DNA of 64,000 nucleotides, from contig CP004391.1 of NCBI GenBank assembly GCA_000973525.1, positions 744,001-808,000 of the forward strand, read 5' to 3'. How positions within the stretch are numbered: the stretch's first letter is position 1; each line of letters opens with the position of its first letter. The notes below the pieces were generated by a model that saw nothing but the letters and a program-made list of their open reading frames with translations, searched no databases and had not been told where the DNA came from. The position numbers and the translations under genes were made by a program. Shown here piece by piece: positions 40,079-49,086 of this stretch. Source of the DNA: Pasteurella multocida subsp. multocida OH4807 (GTDB lineage: Bacteria > Pseudomonadota > Gammaproteobacteria > Enterobacterales > Pasteurellaceae).

Positions 40079-40092
40079 TGGGAACGTTCCCA
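40079..40092 (-). promoter_or_regulatory. TreR operator before treB
   Basis: Perfect 14-bp palindrome tgggaacgttccca, the known gamma-proteobacterial TreR operator type, about 79 bp before the treB start and next to treR. Confidence 0.8.
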
Positions 40093-40108
40093 ATAGGGAA
40101 GGATAAAA

Positions 40109-40124
40109 TGAGATCAAGATCACA
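40109..40124 (-). promoter_or_regulatory. CRP-like site before treB
   Basis: TGAGATCAAGATCACA read on the plus strand: one mismatch from TGTGA-N6-TCACA. It lies just upstream of the TreR operator, as expected for catabolite activation. Confidence 0.6.
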
Positions 40125-40151
40125 AATTCAATAAAAAGATCCCTTTGAAGG

Positions 40152-41096
40152 CTAAAATACTAACTGACAATCAAGACAGTGTTGTTGGATAGGTTGATGT
40201 TCAAGTAAGGCAAATAATTGCTTCACCGCAATATCCCCCACTTGTGCAAAACCTAAATCAACACTCAAAACTTTCGGAAATAAGAAATGCAACAATGGGC
40301 TTTTCCCCACGCCACACACTTGAATATGTTGTAATTGCTGCTCTTGTAAATACTTCACTGCACCAATGGCTAATGTATCTGTCGCACAAACCAACGCAGA
40401 AACTTCAGGAAAAATGACCTCACTTACATTCTGATATGCCCATTCATAGCCCAACTCGCCTTGCAAAGAATGGGGCTCAAGTGCATTTTGCTGACAAAAA
40501 TTCAAATACGCCTGATGACGAGCATAGCCCGTGGTCGCATCCTGATCTTTCACACCTAAATAACTGATTTTACGGTGCCCTTCAGCATAAAGATGTGACA
40601 TCAATAACTGCACCGCTTTTGTATCATCGTAATAAACAGAAGAAAGGGAACGGTAATTTCTCGCCACCACGACCATCTTCTCTCGCCAATCTTGTAGATC
40701 GCCCTCATCCAACTCACTAAAGGCAAATAAGATAACGCCATCAACGCCACGCTTTTGGAAAAAGGCTAAATGCTCTTTGACTAATTCGGGCTTAAACTGG
40801 CTTTCAACAATAATGGGCTCACATTGTTGGGCATACAATAAAGGCAAAATGCTTGATAACACTTGATTTTCAGCGGTGGAAGACAGACGTGTCACAATAA
40901 TTCCGATCACTCGGTTCGACACGCCTCGCATTGCACGTGCGGATTTGGAAGGCTGGAAACCATATTGCTCAATCACTGCCTGTACACGCTGGCGAGTTGC
41001 CTCGCTAACTTTCGGATCGTTATTCAGCACCCGAGAAACTGTGGATTTTCCGACCGCACTTAGGCGTGCAATATCTTTAATCGTAAGCTTTGCCAT
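40152..41096 (-). CDS. treR: Trehalose operon repressor, LacI family
   Basis: A 314-residue regulator. The LacI-type helix-turn-helix is at residues 3-25 (LTIKDIARLSAVGKSTVSRVLN), followed by the hinge and a periplasmic-binding-protein-like effector domain. E. coli TreR binds trehalose 6-phosphate as inducer. The gene start lies within the end of the upstream bcr gene (20-bp overlap) and the operator for treB follows directly, so treR probably represses treBC. Confidence 0.92.
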   Translation of the reverse strand: MAKLTIKDIARLSAVGKSTVSRVLNNDPKVSEATRQRVQAVIEQYGFQPSKSARAMRGVSNRVIGIIVTRLSSTAENQVLSSILPLLYAQQCEPIIVESQFKPELVKEHLAFFQKRGVDGVILFAFSELDEGDLQDWREKMVVVARNYRSLSSVYYDDTKAVQLLMSHLYAEGHRKISYLGVKDQDATTGYARHQAYLNFCQQNALEPHSLQGELGYEWAYQNVSEVIFPEVSALVCATDTLAIGAVKYLQEQQLQHIQVCGVGKSPLLHFLFPKVLSVDLGFAQVGDIAVKQLFALLEHQPIQQHCLDCQLVF

Positions 41097-42297
41097 TTGC
41101 GTTATTTAAACTCCGATAAGTTAAAAAATAATAACAACTCACCCCGACAATACTACATAACGCCATTGTTAATAGCATTGGTGCGGGCGTTTTCATTGGC
41201 ATTAAAGCGACTAGTGAACCTACAATCGCACCTGTACCAAAACGCACACTGCCAACGACTGAGTTTGCTGTGCCTGCCATTGTTGGGAATTTTTCCAAAA
41301 TAGACGCCATTGAGTTGGATGAAATCAGAGGATTTTGCCCTGCAAAAATCGCTAAAAAGAAAGTCATTGACCAAAAACCAAGATCAAAAACAGACACCGT
41401 AATCAAGCCAAGCCCTGCGGTAAATTGAATGGCTAAACCTGCTCGCAACATTGTTTCTGTGCCTACTTTATTCACGATTTTCCCATTCACAACCGAAACG
41501 ATGGTCATCACACCAATATTGAGCATAAAGAAATAACCAAATTGGTCAACAGGCACGCCATAAAGCCCCACATAAACAATTGAGCCTGCGGTAATTAACG
41601 CAAATAAGCCACCAAAACCAAAAGCGGAAGCAAACATATAACCCAAGACTTCTTTTTGCTTGCACAGACTTAAGAAATTACGCCCAACAACGCCTAGTCG
41701 TAATGGAATACGTTTTTCTTTATGATGTGTTTCAGGAATGATGATCAGCACCAATAAGCAAGACAGTAGCCCCATAAAACTGATCACATAAAAAATGGAA
41801 TGCCAGTGAAACCAAGACACTAAATGCCCACCAATAATCGGTGCAAGCAATGGGGCGAGCATAAACACCAACGTGATTGAGGACATAATTTTGGACAAAT
41901 CATTTTTATTAAATAAATCACGTAAAATTGCCCCAACGAGCACTACAGGTGCGGCTCCAAAGAAGCCTTGCACAAAACGAAGTGCGGTAAAATTTCCGAT
42001 AGTATTAATGTTAGTTAAAATCAGGGCAGCAATGGCACTAATGGTCACGCCCAACAAGATGATTGGTTTGCGCCCATAGCTATCGCCCACAGGCCCCCAG
42101 AAAAGCTGTCCAATCGCCATTCCTGCCGCAAAGAAAGTTAAAGTGTGTTGCACTTTTTCAGGCGTTACACTTAAATCTTGTGCGATAAGTAAAAACGCAG
42201 GCAGGTACATATCAACGCCCAACGGCGGCAACATTGATAAAATACCTAAAGTAATAATGAAAATAGCGCCGACTTTCAATGGCTTTTGTTCAGTCAA
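41077..42297 (-). CDS. bcr: Bcr/CflA family multidrug efflux MFS transporter
   Basis: A 406-residue inner-membrane drug:H+ antiporter with 12 helices. The MFS motif A is GDSYGRKPIILLG. The N-terminal PPLGVDMYLPAFLLIAQDL and FFGAAPVVLVGAILRDLF segments are typical of Bcr. I choose the TTG at 42297, which has AAGGA seven bases upstream; a frame to 42363 would overlap the end of rsuA by 62 bp and adds no conserved residues. rsuA-bcr are neighbours in other enterobacteria and Pasteurellaceae, here 4 bp apart. Substrate (bicyclomycin, sulfonamides in E. coli) is not predictable. Confidence 0.88.
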   Translation of the reverse strand: MTEQKPLKVGAIFIITLGILSMLPPLGVDMYLPAFLLIAQDLSVTPEKVQHTLTFFAAGMAIGQLFWGPVGDSYGRKPIILLGVTISAIAALILTNINTIGNFTALRFVQGFFGAAPVVLVGAILRDLFNKNDLSKIMSSITLVFMLAPLLAPIIGGHLVSWFHWHSIFYVISFMGLLSCLLVLIIIPETHHKEKRIPLRLGVVGRNFLSLCKQKEVLGYMFASAFGFGGLFALITAGSIVYVGLYGVPVDQFGYFFMLNIGVMTIVSVVNGKIVNKVGTETMLRAGLAIQFTAGLGLITVSVFDLGFWSMTFFLAIFAGQNPLISSNSMASILEKFPTMAGTANSVVGSVRFGTGAIVGSLVALMPMKTPAPMLLTMALCSIVGVSCYYFLTYRSLNNANGKAYD

Positions 42298-42301
42298 AAT
42301 A

Positions 42302-43003
42302 TCATCCTTTATTAAAACTATTAATTTCTTGTTCAGAAAGAGGACGATACTCCCCTTCTTCAAGGCTTTCGTCTAATTCAATCTCACCAATTTTCCAACG
42401 ATGTAATCCCACCACTTTATTGCCCAAAGCGGCAAACATACGTTTGACTTGGTGATAACGCCCTTCGCTAATGGTTAAATTCACATTGTAATCATCAAGA
42501 ATTTCTAATTTTGCAGGCTTGGTTGGTTCTTTTTCACCACGTAATAAAATGCCTTCTTCACACACCTGTTGATAGTTGCTTTCGACTGGATCCGCTAATG
42601 TCACTAAATAGGTTTTCTCACAGTGGTGCTTTGGTGAAGTAATACGGTGCGACCATTGCCCGTCATCAGTCAATAAGACAAGGCCCGTAGTGTCTACATC
42701 TAAACGCCCTGCACTGTGTAATTTGGTTGAAAGTGGATAATCAAAGAATTGATAAATCGTTGGATAATCGCCGTCATCGTGCGAACACACATAACCTTTT
42801 GGTTTATACAGCATAATGTATTGCCCTTCCTCCACCCAAGTGAGCAATTCGCCGTCAAAACGAATTTCATCTTCTGGGCTAACTTTCACTGCACCATTTT
42901 TTTCTACTTTTCCATTCAAAGTCACCGTACCCTGCTTAAGTGCTTTGTTCGCTTGTGAGCGTGTTAATCCAGTTTGTTCTGCTAAAAACTTATCTAATCG
43001 CAT
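42302..43003 (-). CDS. rsuA: 16S rRNA pseudouridine(516) synthase
   Basis: A 233-residue enzyme with an N-terminal S4 RNA-binding domain (about 1-45) and a pseudouridine synthase domain. The catalytic aspartate is Asp102 in AGRLDVDTTGLVLLT, the same position as in E. coli RsuA. It modifies U516 of 16S rRNA during 30S assembly. First gene of the rsuA-bcr-treR row on the minus strand. Confidence 0.94.
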   Translation of the reverse strand: MRLDKFLAEQTGLTRSQANKALKQGTVTLNGKVEKNGAVKVSPEDEIRFDGELLTWVEEGQYIMLYKPKGYVCSHDDGDYPTIYQFFDYPLSTKLHSAGRLDVDTTGLVLLTDDGQWSHRITSPKHHCEKTYLVTLADPVESNYQQVCEEGILLRGEKEPTKPAKLEILDDYNVNLTISEGRYHQVKRMFAALGNKVVGLHRWKIGEIELDESLEEGEYRPLSEQEINSFNKG

Positions 43004-43119
43004 CGTTTATCCCAAAGAATCCAACTTTTAAACTCAAGTATTTTACTACGTTTCCTTTCTAAAGCGACAGCATCAGCTAAAAAATAAGCCCTCCCTCTTT
43101 ATAACTAAAATACCAATAC

Positions 43120-43135
43120 TGTGTTTTACATCACA
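43120..43135 (+). promoter_or_regulatory. CRP-like site upstream of maeB
   Basis: TGTGTTTTACATCACA, one mismatch from TGTGA-N6-TCACA, about 72 bp before the maeB start. Confidence 0.5.
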
Positions 43136-43206
43136 TTTTTTATTGTGATTTTCTTTATAATGAATTGTCTTAACCTTTATTTATATCTCAACAAGAGGAT
43201 TGTTTT

Positions 43207-45483
43207 ATGGATGCACAATTACGCCAAGCCGCACTCGATTTTCATGAGTATCCGACACCGGGGAAAATAGAAGTCACGCCAACTAAATCGCTCGCAACTC
43301 AACGCGATTTAGCGTTAGCTTATTCACCAGGCGTGGCAGTACCTTGTCTCGAAATTCAAGCGGATCCTTCTGCCTCTTATCGCTATACCTCTCGTGGTAA
43401 CTTAGTTGCTGTCATCTCAAATGGGACCGCAGTATTAGGCTTAGGTAATATTGGCGCGTTAGCTGGCAAACCTGTGATGGAAGGAAAAGGGGTACTATTC
43501 AAAAAATTTGCGGGCGTCAACGTATTTGATATTGAAATTGATGAAAAAGATCCCGATAAACTGGTCGATATTATTGCGTCATTAGAACCCACTTTTGGTG
43601 GAATTAACCTTGAAGATATTAAGGCACCAGAATGTTTCTATATCGAACAAAAATTACGTGAGCGAATGAATATTCCAGTCTTCCACGATGACCAACACGG
43701 GACTGCAATTATCAGTGCTGCCGCGGTATTAAATGGCTTACGCATTGTGAAAAAAGACATTGCGAAAGTGAAACTCGTGGCATCTGGTGCAGGTGCGGCT
43801 TCTATTGCTTGTTTAAATTTATTAGTGAGTCTTGGCTTACCACGTGCAAACATCATTGTATGTGACTCTAAAGGCGTTATCTTCCACGGTCGTGATGAAC
43901 GTATGGATGAAACCAAAAAACTGTATGCAATTGAAGATAATGGTAAACGCACCTTAGCAGAAGTGATCAATGATGCGGATATTTTCCTCGGCTGTTCAGC
44001 AGCGGGTACATTGACACAAGACATGGTCAAAACCATGGCAGCCAATCCATTAATTCTTGCGTTAGCAAACCCTGAGCCTGAAATTCTGCCTCCACTTGCC
44101 AAAGCTGTTCGCCCAGATGCGATTGTGTGCACCGGTCGTTCTGACTATCCAAACCAAGTGAACAACGTGCTTTGCTTCCCATTCATTTTCCGTGGTGCTT
44201 TAGATGTGAGTGCAACAGCAATTAATGAAGAAATGAAACTCGCCGCAGTGCACGCGATCGCTGATCTCGCGCTAGCAGAACAAAGTGAAGTCGTCACATC
44301 AGCTTATGGCGATAGTGAGCTGTCTTTTGGACCAGAGTATTTAATTCCAAAACCATTCGATCCACGTTTGATCGTCAAAATTGCGCCAGCCGTCGCCAAA
44401 GCAGCAATGGATTCAGGTGTAGCGACTCGTCCAATTGAAGATTTTGATGCTTATGTAGAAAAACTGACACAGTTTGTTTACAAAACCAACTTATTCATGA
44501 AGCCTGTTTTTGCCCAAGCGAAGCAAAATAAAAAACGGGTACTATTAACGGACGGCGAAGAATCACGTGTATTACACGCCGTACAAGAGATTGCAACCCT
44601 CAGTATTGCTACTCCAATCTTACTAGGTCGTCCAGCTACCATTAAACAAAAAATCAAACAGCTTGGTTTACAAATCCAAGAAGGACGTGATTTTGAGTTA
44701 ATTGATATCGAAAACAACCCTTACTTTGAAGAATGTTGCCACGCCTATTACAACTTACTTAAACGTAAGGGTATCACACCAGCGGGCGCACAACGTAAGA
44801 TGCTGCATAATCCAACGGTCATTGGTTCGACACTACTGGAATTGGGTAAAGCCGATGCGATGCTATGTGGATTAGTTGGACCTTATGCGTCACACTTAAC
44901 CAACATCAAAGAGATTATCGGCGTACAAGCCTGTGTTCCAACACCGGCAACAGTGAATGGACTCGTTTTACCAACAGGTAACTTGTTTATTACCGATACA
45001 TTCGTGAACCATAATCCAACCGCAGAGGAATTGGCTGAAATCACGTTGTTAGCCGCCAATGAGGTCCGTCGCTTTGGAATCGAACCTAATATTGCGTTAG
45101 TTTCACATTCTAATTTCGGCACATTCGATGATCCAAGTGCGGTCAAAATGCGTAAAGTTTTAGCATTAGTGAAAGAAAAAGCCCCTGACTTAGCCATTGA
45201 TGGAGAAATGCACTGCGATGTGGCACTCAACGAAAAATTACGTTTTGAGACCATGCCTGACAGTCCACTCAAAGGCGCAGCGAACTTATTAGTGATGCCA
45301 AATATGGAGGCCGCCCGTATCAGTTTAAATCTCCTACAGGGTACTGCAACACCGATTACGGTGGGTCCAATCTTGATGGGAATGAATAAACCCGTACACA
45401 TTCTCACTGCTGCATCTTCTGTCCGTCGAATTATTAATATGGTCGCGATCGCGGCAGCAAATGTCACATCCCTTTGTGTATAA
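43207..45483 (+). CDS. maeB: NADP-dependent malic enzyme with phosphotransacetylase-like domain
   Basis: A 758-residue cytoplasmic enzyme converting malate to pyruvate and CO2. Residues 1-430 form the malic enzyme part ([24 protein letters not shown], and the dinucleotide fold [13 protein letters not shown]). Residues 430-758 form the phosphate acetyltransferase-like domain that regulates the enzyme in E. coli MaeB. Length equals that group (759). The gene is alone, with a terminator after it and a CRP-like site before it. NADP preference is inferred from the MaeB type. Confidence 0.95.
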   Translation: MDAQLRQAALDFHEYPTPGKIEVTPTKSLATQRDLALAYSPGVAVPCLEIQADPSASYRYTSRGNLVAVISNGTAVLGLGNIGALAGKPVMEGKGVLFKKFAGVNVFDIEIDEKDPDKLVDIIASLEPTFGGINLEDIKAPECFYIEQKLRERMNIPVFHDDQHGTAIISAAAVLNGLRIVKKDIAKVKLVASGAGAASIACLNLLVSLGLPRANIIVCDSKGVIFHGRDERMDETKKLYAIEDNGKRTLAEVINDADIFLGCSAAGTLTQDMVKTMAANPLILALANPEPEILPPLAKAVRPDAIVCTGRSDYPNQVNNVLCFPFIFRGALDVSATAINEEMKLAAVHAIADLALAEQSEVVTSAYGDSELSFGPEYLIPKPFDPRLIVKIAPAVAKAAMDSGVATRPIEDFDAYVEKLTQFVYKTNLFMKPVFAQAKQNKKRVLLTDGEESRVLHAVQEIATLSIATPILLGRPATIKQKIKQLGLQIQEGRDFELIDIENNPYFEECCHAYYNLLKRKGITPAGAQRKMLHNPTVIGSTLLELGKADAMLCGLVGPYASHLTNIKEIIGVQACVPTPATVNGLVLPTGNLFITDTFVNHNPTAEELAEITLLAANEVRRFGIEPNIALVSHSNFGTFDDPSAVKMRKVLALVKEKAPDLAIDGEMHCDVALNEKLRFETMPDSPLKGAANLLVMPNMEAARISLNLLQGTATPITVGPILMGMNKPVHILTAASSVRRIINMVAIAAANVTSLCV

Positions 45484-45501
45484 TGAACTGACATCAAATA
45501 G

Positions 45502-45536
45502 AAGGGAGAATCCTAATTCTCCCTTGATGTTTTTTG
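45502..45536 (+). terminator. Rho-independent terminator after maeB
   Basis: aagggagaat (45502-45511) pairs with attctccctt (45516-45525), followed within a few bases by a T-run. Confidence 0.8.
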
Positions 45537-45555
45537 TTAAAAAGATAGAGAAATA

Positions 45556-45569
45556 ATGATCTTAATCAA
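45556..45569 (+). promoter_or_regulatory. FNR-like site upstream of sodA
   Basis: ATGATCTTAATCAA, one mismatch from TTGAT-N4-ATCAA, about 75-85 bp before the sodA start. FNR represses sodA in E. coli; here by pattern only. Confidence 0.4.
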
Positions 45570-45641
45570 TTTTTCTGTTAAAATCTTATCACCTTTTTGG
45601 CAAATTGCCTTTATTACTTTTATTCAATTAAGGAAATAACT

Positions 45642-46277
45642 ATGGCTTACACTCTACCTGAATTAGGCTATGCCTACGATGCATTAGAACCCCATTTTGA
45701 TGCGATGACAATGGAAATTCACCATACCAAACATCACCAAGCTTATGTAAATAATGCGAATGCCGCATTAGAAAACTTACCCGAGTTTGCAAGTGCTTGT
45801 CCCGGTGAATTACTCAGCAAATTATCGCTCGTCCCTGCGGATAAATTCACTGCGCTACGTAATAACGCAGGTGGTCACTTAAACCACACATTATTCTGGA
45901 AAAGCTTGAAAAAAGGCACAACCTTACAAGGTGCTTTAAAAGACGCTATCGAACGTGACTTTGGTTCAGTCGAAGCGTTCCAAGCTGAATTTGAAAAAGC
46001 AGCTGCAACTCGTTTCGGTTCAGGCTGGGCATGGTTAGTATTACAAGCTGATGGCAAATTAGCTGTTGTTTCAACCGCAAACCAAGATTCACCAGTCATG
46101 GGTAAAGAAATCGCAGGTTGTGAAGGCTACCCATTATTAGGCTTAGACGTTTGGGAGCATGCTTACTACTTGAAGTTCCAAAACCGTCGTCCAGATTACA
46201 TTAAAGAATTTTGGCACGTTGTGAACTGGGATTTCGTTGCAGAACGCTTTGAGAAAAAAGCACAACACTGCAAATAA
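45642..46277 (+). CDS. sodA: Manganese superoxide dismutase
   Basis: A 211-residue cytoplasmic enzyme that dismutates superoxide. Metal ligands are His27 ([11 protein letters not shown]), His82 ([10 protein letters not shown]) and the Asp and His of DVWEHAYY. The NQDSPVMG segment carries the glutamine typical of Mn rather than Fe enzymes. I use the ATG at 45642 (MAYTLPELG), which follows AAGGAAA; the frame opens 15 codons earlier without a ribosome site. No signal peptide. Confidence 0.96.
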   Translation: MAYTLPELGYAYDALEPHFDAMTMEIHHTKHHQAYVNNANAALENLPEFASACPGELLSKLSLVPADKFTALRNNAGGHLNHTLFWKSLKKGTTLQGALKDAIERDFGSVEAFQAEFEKAAATRFGSGWAWLVLQADGKLAVVSTANQDSPVMGKEIAGCEGYPLLGLDVWEHAYYLKFQNRRPDYIKEFWHVVNWDFVAERFEKKAQHCK

Positions 46278-46298
46278 TCTCATTTCACTTACCCTCAG

Positions 46299-46332
46299 CA
46301 CGCCCTTCAATTTAGAGGGGCGTGTTTTGTTT
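46299..46332 (+). terminator. Rho-independent terminator after sodA
   Basis: cacgccc (46299-46305) pairs with gggcgtg (46318-46324), then a T-rich tail. Confidence 0.75.
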
Positions 46333-46377
46333 CCATCTAGGATTTACTAAGACCCACCACACACTTTTTCTGCATTT

Positions 46378-46393
46378 TATGAAACAGATCACA
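46378..46393 (+). promoter_or_regulatory. CRP-like site upstream of cpdB
   Basis: TATGAAACAGATCACA, one mismatch from TGTGA-N6-TCACA, about 93 bp before the start codon. Confidence 0.5.
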
Positions 46394-46485
46394 TTCTCAT
46401 CCTCAAAAGATGTAGAGCTAAAACGTAAATTTTTCTAGAATGGGCATCCCCTAATTTTTTCTTACTTACCAACTAAGGAGTCATA

Positions 46486-48456
46486 ATGGATAGAAGACGT
46501 TTTCTACAATTAGGTGCTTGCAGTATCTTAACATTTACTGCCTCTAAATATGCGTCTGCCGCTGCACAACGTGCCGTTTCACTGCGTGTGATCGCAACAA
46601 CAGACGTACACAGTTTCTTAACCGATTTCGATTACTATAAAGATGCTCCTACGGATAAATTCGGTTTTACACGTACCGCATCTTTGATCAAACAAGCCCG
46701 CAACGAAGTAAAAAACAGTGTCTTAGTCGATAATGGTGACTTAATCCAGGGCAACCCAATTGCAGACTATCAAGCTGCAAAAGGCTACAAAGAAGGTAAA
46801 TCCAACCCCGCTATTGATGCGCTCAATGCGATGCAATATGATGTTGGAACATTAGGAAACCATGAGTTTAACTATGGATTAGAATATCTTGATGATGCTA
46901 TCCGTCAAGCGACTTTCCCAATTATCAATGCCAATGTCGTTAAAGCTGATTCAGGTGAACCACGCTACCAACCTTATTTCATCCAAGAAAAAGTCGTTGT
47001 GGATACCCAAGGTCAACAACAAACCATTAAAATTGGTTATGTGGGTTTTGTTCCACCACAAGTTATGATTTGGGATAAAGCTAACCTTGACGGTAAAGTC
47101 CTAGCCCATGACATTAAAAAAACTGCTGAAAAATACGTTCCAATTTTAAAAGAAAAAGGCGCAGATATTATCATCGCCTTAGCACATACTGGACCATCTG
47201 ATGAACCCTATCAAGAAGGTGAAGAAAATGCTGCCTTCCACCTTGCTGATGTCAAAGGCTTAGATGCTATTATCTTTGGCCATGCTCACCGTCTCTTCCC
47301 GAATAAAGAATTTGCCAAATCGGCTCATGTTGATCTCGTCAAAGGAACAGTAAAAGGTGTTCCAGAAAGTATGGCGGGATACTGGGGAAACAATATTAGT
47401 GTCGTCGACTTAACCCTCTCGCAAGTGAATGATAAATGGATCGTCACCGATGGCAAAGCAGAACTGCGCCCAATCTATAATGCGGAAACAAAAAAAGCCA
47501 CCGTTGAAAACCATCCAGAAATCGCTGCACTTCTTGCACCAGTTCATGAAGCAACACGTGAATTTGTTTCACAGCCAATTGGTAAAGCAGATGATAACAT
47601 GTATAGCTATTTAGCCTTAGTTCAAGATGACCCAACAGTACAAATTGTTAACCAAGCACAAAAAGCTTATGTTGAAAATGTCATCAAAGGGATCCCTGAA
47701 CTCGCAGGATTGCCTGTATTGAGTGCGGGTGCGCCATTTAAAGCAGGTGGACGTAAAAATGATCCAACTGGCTATACAGAGGTCAATAAAGGTGAGCTCA
47801 CTTTCCGTAATGCGGCAGACTTATACCTCTATCCAAATACATTAGTCGTAGTCAAAGTCAGCGGTGCCGAATTAAAAGAATGGTTAGAATGTAGCGCAGG
47901 TATGTTCAAACAAATTGATCCAAGCAATGAACAACCACAAAGCTTACTCGATTGGGCTGACTTCCGTACTTACAATTTTGATGTCATCGATGGCGTAACC
48001 TATCAATTTGATATCACGAAACCAGCACGTTACGACGGTGACTGCAAGTTAATTAATGAAAGCAGCTCACGCGTGATCAATTTAGCTTATCAAGGCAAAC
48101 CTGTGGATCCGAAAGCTGAATTTCTGATTGCAACCAATAACTATCGTGCTTATGGCGCAAAATTCCCTGGAACTGGGGACAGTCATATTGTCTTTGCTGC
48201 ACCGGATGAAAACCGCCAAATTCTCGCGAATTACATTTCATCCGAGAGTAAAGCACAAGGTCAAGTTCGCCCAAGCGCGGATAAAAATTGGCGTATTGCC
48301 CCGATCAGCACTAAGGCCAAATTAGATATCCGTTTTGAAACCTCGCCAAGTGAAAAAGCAAAACAATTCATTCAAGAGAAATCACAATATCCAGTGAAAC
48401 TCGTAGGAACTGATGAAGTTGGATTTGCAGTTTATCAAGTGGATTTAACTCAATAA
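46486..48456 (+). CDS. cpdB: 2',3'-cyclic-nucleotide 2'-phosphodiesterase / 3'-nucleotidase
   Basis: A 656-residue periplasmic metallophosphoesterase. The N terminus [13 protein letters not shown] has a twin-arginine motif, so export by Tat is likely (E. coli CpdB uses Sec). The metal site is [34 protein letters not shown] and [11 protein letters not shown], with FGHAHRLFP. The C-terminal 5'-nucleotidase-like domain binds the base. It lets the cell use extracellular 2',3'-cNMPs and 3'-nucleotides. Monocistronic, with a CRP-like site upstream and a terminator after. Confidence 0.94.
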   Translation: MDRRRFLQLGACSILTFTASKYASAAAQRAVSLRVIATTDVHSFLTDFDYYKDAPTDKFGFTRTASLIKQARNEVKNSVLVDNGDLIQGNPIADYQAAKGYKEGKSNPAIDALNAMQYDVGTLGNHEFNYGLEYLDDAIRQATFPIINANVVKADSGEPRYQPYFIQEKVVVDTQGQQQTIKIGYVGFVPPQVMIWDKANLDGKVLAHDIKKTAEKYVPILKEKGADIIIALAHTGPSDEPYQEGEENAAFHLADVKGLDAIIFGHAHRLFPNKEFAKSAHVDLVKGTVKGVPESMAGYWGNNISVVDLTLSQVNDKWIVTDGKAELRPIYNAETKKATVENHPEIAALLAPVHEATREFVSQPIGKADDNMYSYLALVQDDPTVQIVNQAQKAYVENVIKGIPELAGLPVLSAGAPFKAGGRKNDPTGYTEVNKGELTFRNAADLYLYPNTLVVVKVSGAELKEWLECSAGMFKQIDPSNEQPQSLLDWADFRTYNFDVIDGVTYQFDITKPARYDGDCKLINESSSRVINLAYQGKPVDPKAEFLIATNNYRAYGAKFPGTGDSHIVFAAPDENRQILANYISSESKAQGQVRPSADKNWRIAPISTKAKLDIRFETSPSEKAKQFIQEKSQYPVKLVGTDEVGFAVYQVDLTQ

Positions 48457-48475
48457 TCCCTCTCTCACTTAAAAC

Positions 48476-48507
48476 AAAAAGCAACGTCTCATACGTTGCT
48501 TTTTCTT
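48476..48507 (+). terminator. Rho-independent terminator after cpdB
   Basis: aaaaagcaacgt pairs with acgttgcttttt around a 5-base loop, ending in a T-run. A-rich on the left side, so it may also act on the convergent OmpA-like gene. Confidence 0.85.
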
Positions 48508-48525
48508 CATCACATCAGACCGCAC

Positions 48526-49029
48526 TTACTTCGTGCTCACTCCGTGTATCTTAATCACCACTCGTCTGTCTGGCTGTAAACACGCCGTCAACGCAGGAGT
48601 CGCCTTATTCCCCACACAATCCTTCGTTACCGGCATCGACTCACCCGCACTTTCCACCGAAATCGGCGCATTCACTTTCGAGTGCTCTAAATACGCCTTC
48701 ACCGTATTCGCTCGACGTAAACCTAACTCATAGTTAAACTTATCACTACCCAAACGGTCCGTATGCCCTATCAAGTAAATACTATCAAGCTTCAAATACT
48801 GGCTATGTAGCTTATGCACTAACTGGTCTAACTCCGCCTTACCTGACGGTAATAACTCATGTAAATTCGATTTCCCAAACTTAAACAACGCATCCGCAGA
48901 TAAGTTTACCTCTTCCTGTTTCACCGACTCCGGTCCACACCATTGATGCTCCACATCTCGTAGTTGCGAACACGCCGACAAACTCAATACCCCTAACGAA
49001 ATCAACGCCAATTTCATCATATTCTTCAT
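48526..49029 (-). CDS. OmpA-domain lipoprotein
   Basis: A 167-residue outer-membrane lipoprotein. The signal peptide ends in the lipobox LSAC (Cys at about 20). The C-terminal OmpA/MotB-like peptidoglycan-binding domain shows IYLIGHTDRLGSDKFNYELGLRRANTVKAYL, with Asp and Arg positioned to bind diaminopimelate. CVGNKATPALTACLQPDRRVVI closes the domain, with a likely disulfide. I use the ATG at 49029, behind AAGGA. It lies downstream of the broken autotransporter on the same strand, with a hairpin between. Confidence 0.88.
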   Translation of the reverse strand: MKNMMKLALISLGVLSLSACSQLRDVEHQWCGPESVKQEEVNLSADALFKFGKSNLHELLPSGKAELDQLVHKLHSQYLKLDSIYLIGHTDRLGSDKFNYELGLRRANTVKAYLEHSKVNAPISVESAGESMPVTKDCVGNKATPALTACLQPDRRVVIKIHGVSTK

Positions 49030-49050
49030 GCTATTTTTCCTTTTCTTTAA

Positions 49051-49074
49051 AAGGGAGGAAAAAACTCCTCCCTT
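49051..49074 (-). terminator. Hairpin between autotransporter and OmpA-like gene
   Basis: aagggagga (49051-49059) pairs with tcctccctt (49066-49074). The minus-strand tail has only four T, and the lipoprotein ribosome site follows closely, so read-through is possible. Confidence 0.55.
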
Positions 49075-49086
49075 ATTCAATCGCTA

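Noticed and set aside
40905..40930. GGTTCGA-like stretch suggesting a tRNA T-loop
   Set aside because: It lies inside treR coding sequence and no acceptor or anticodon stems surround it.
44883..45497. 204-codon open frame on the minus strand opposite maeB, and a similar one at 43638-44132
   Set aside because: Shadow frames of the coding strand: no ribosome site, no recognisable family, and they lie fully inside a conserved gene.
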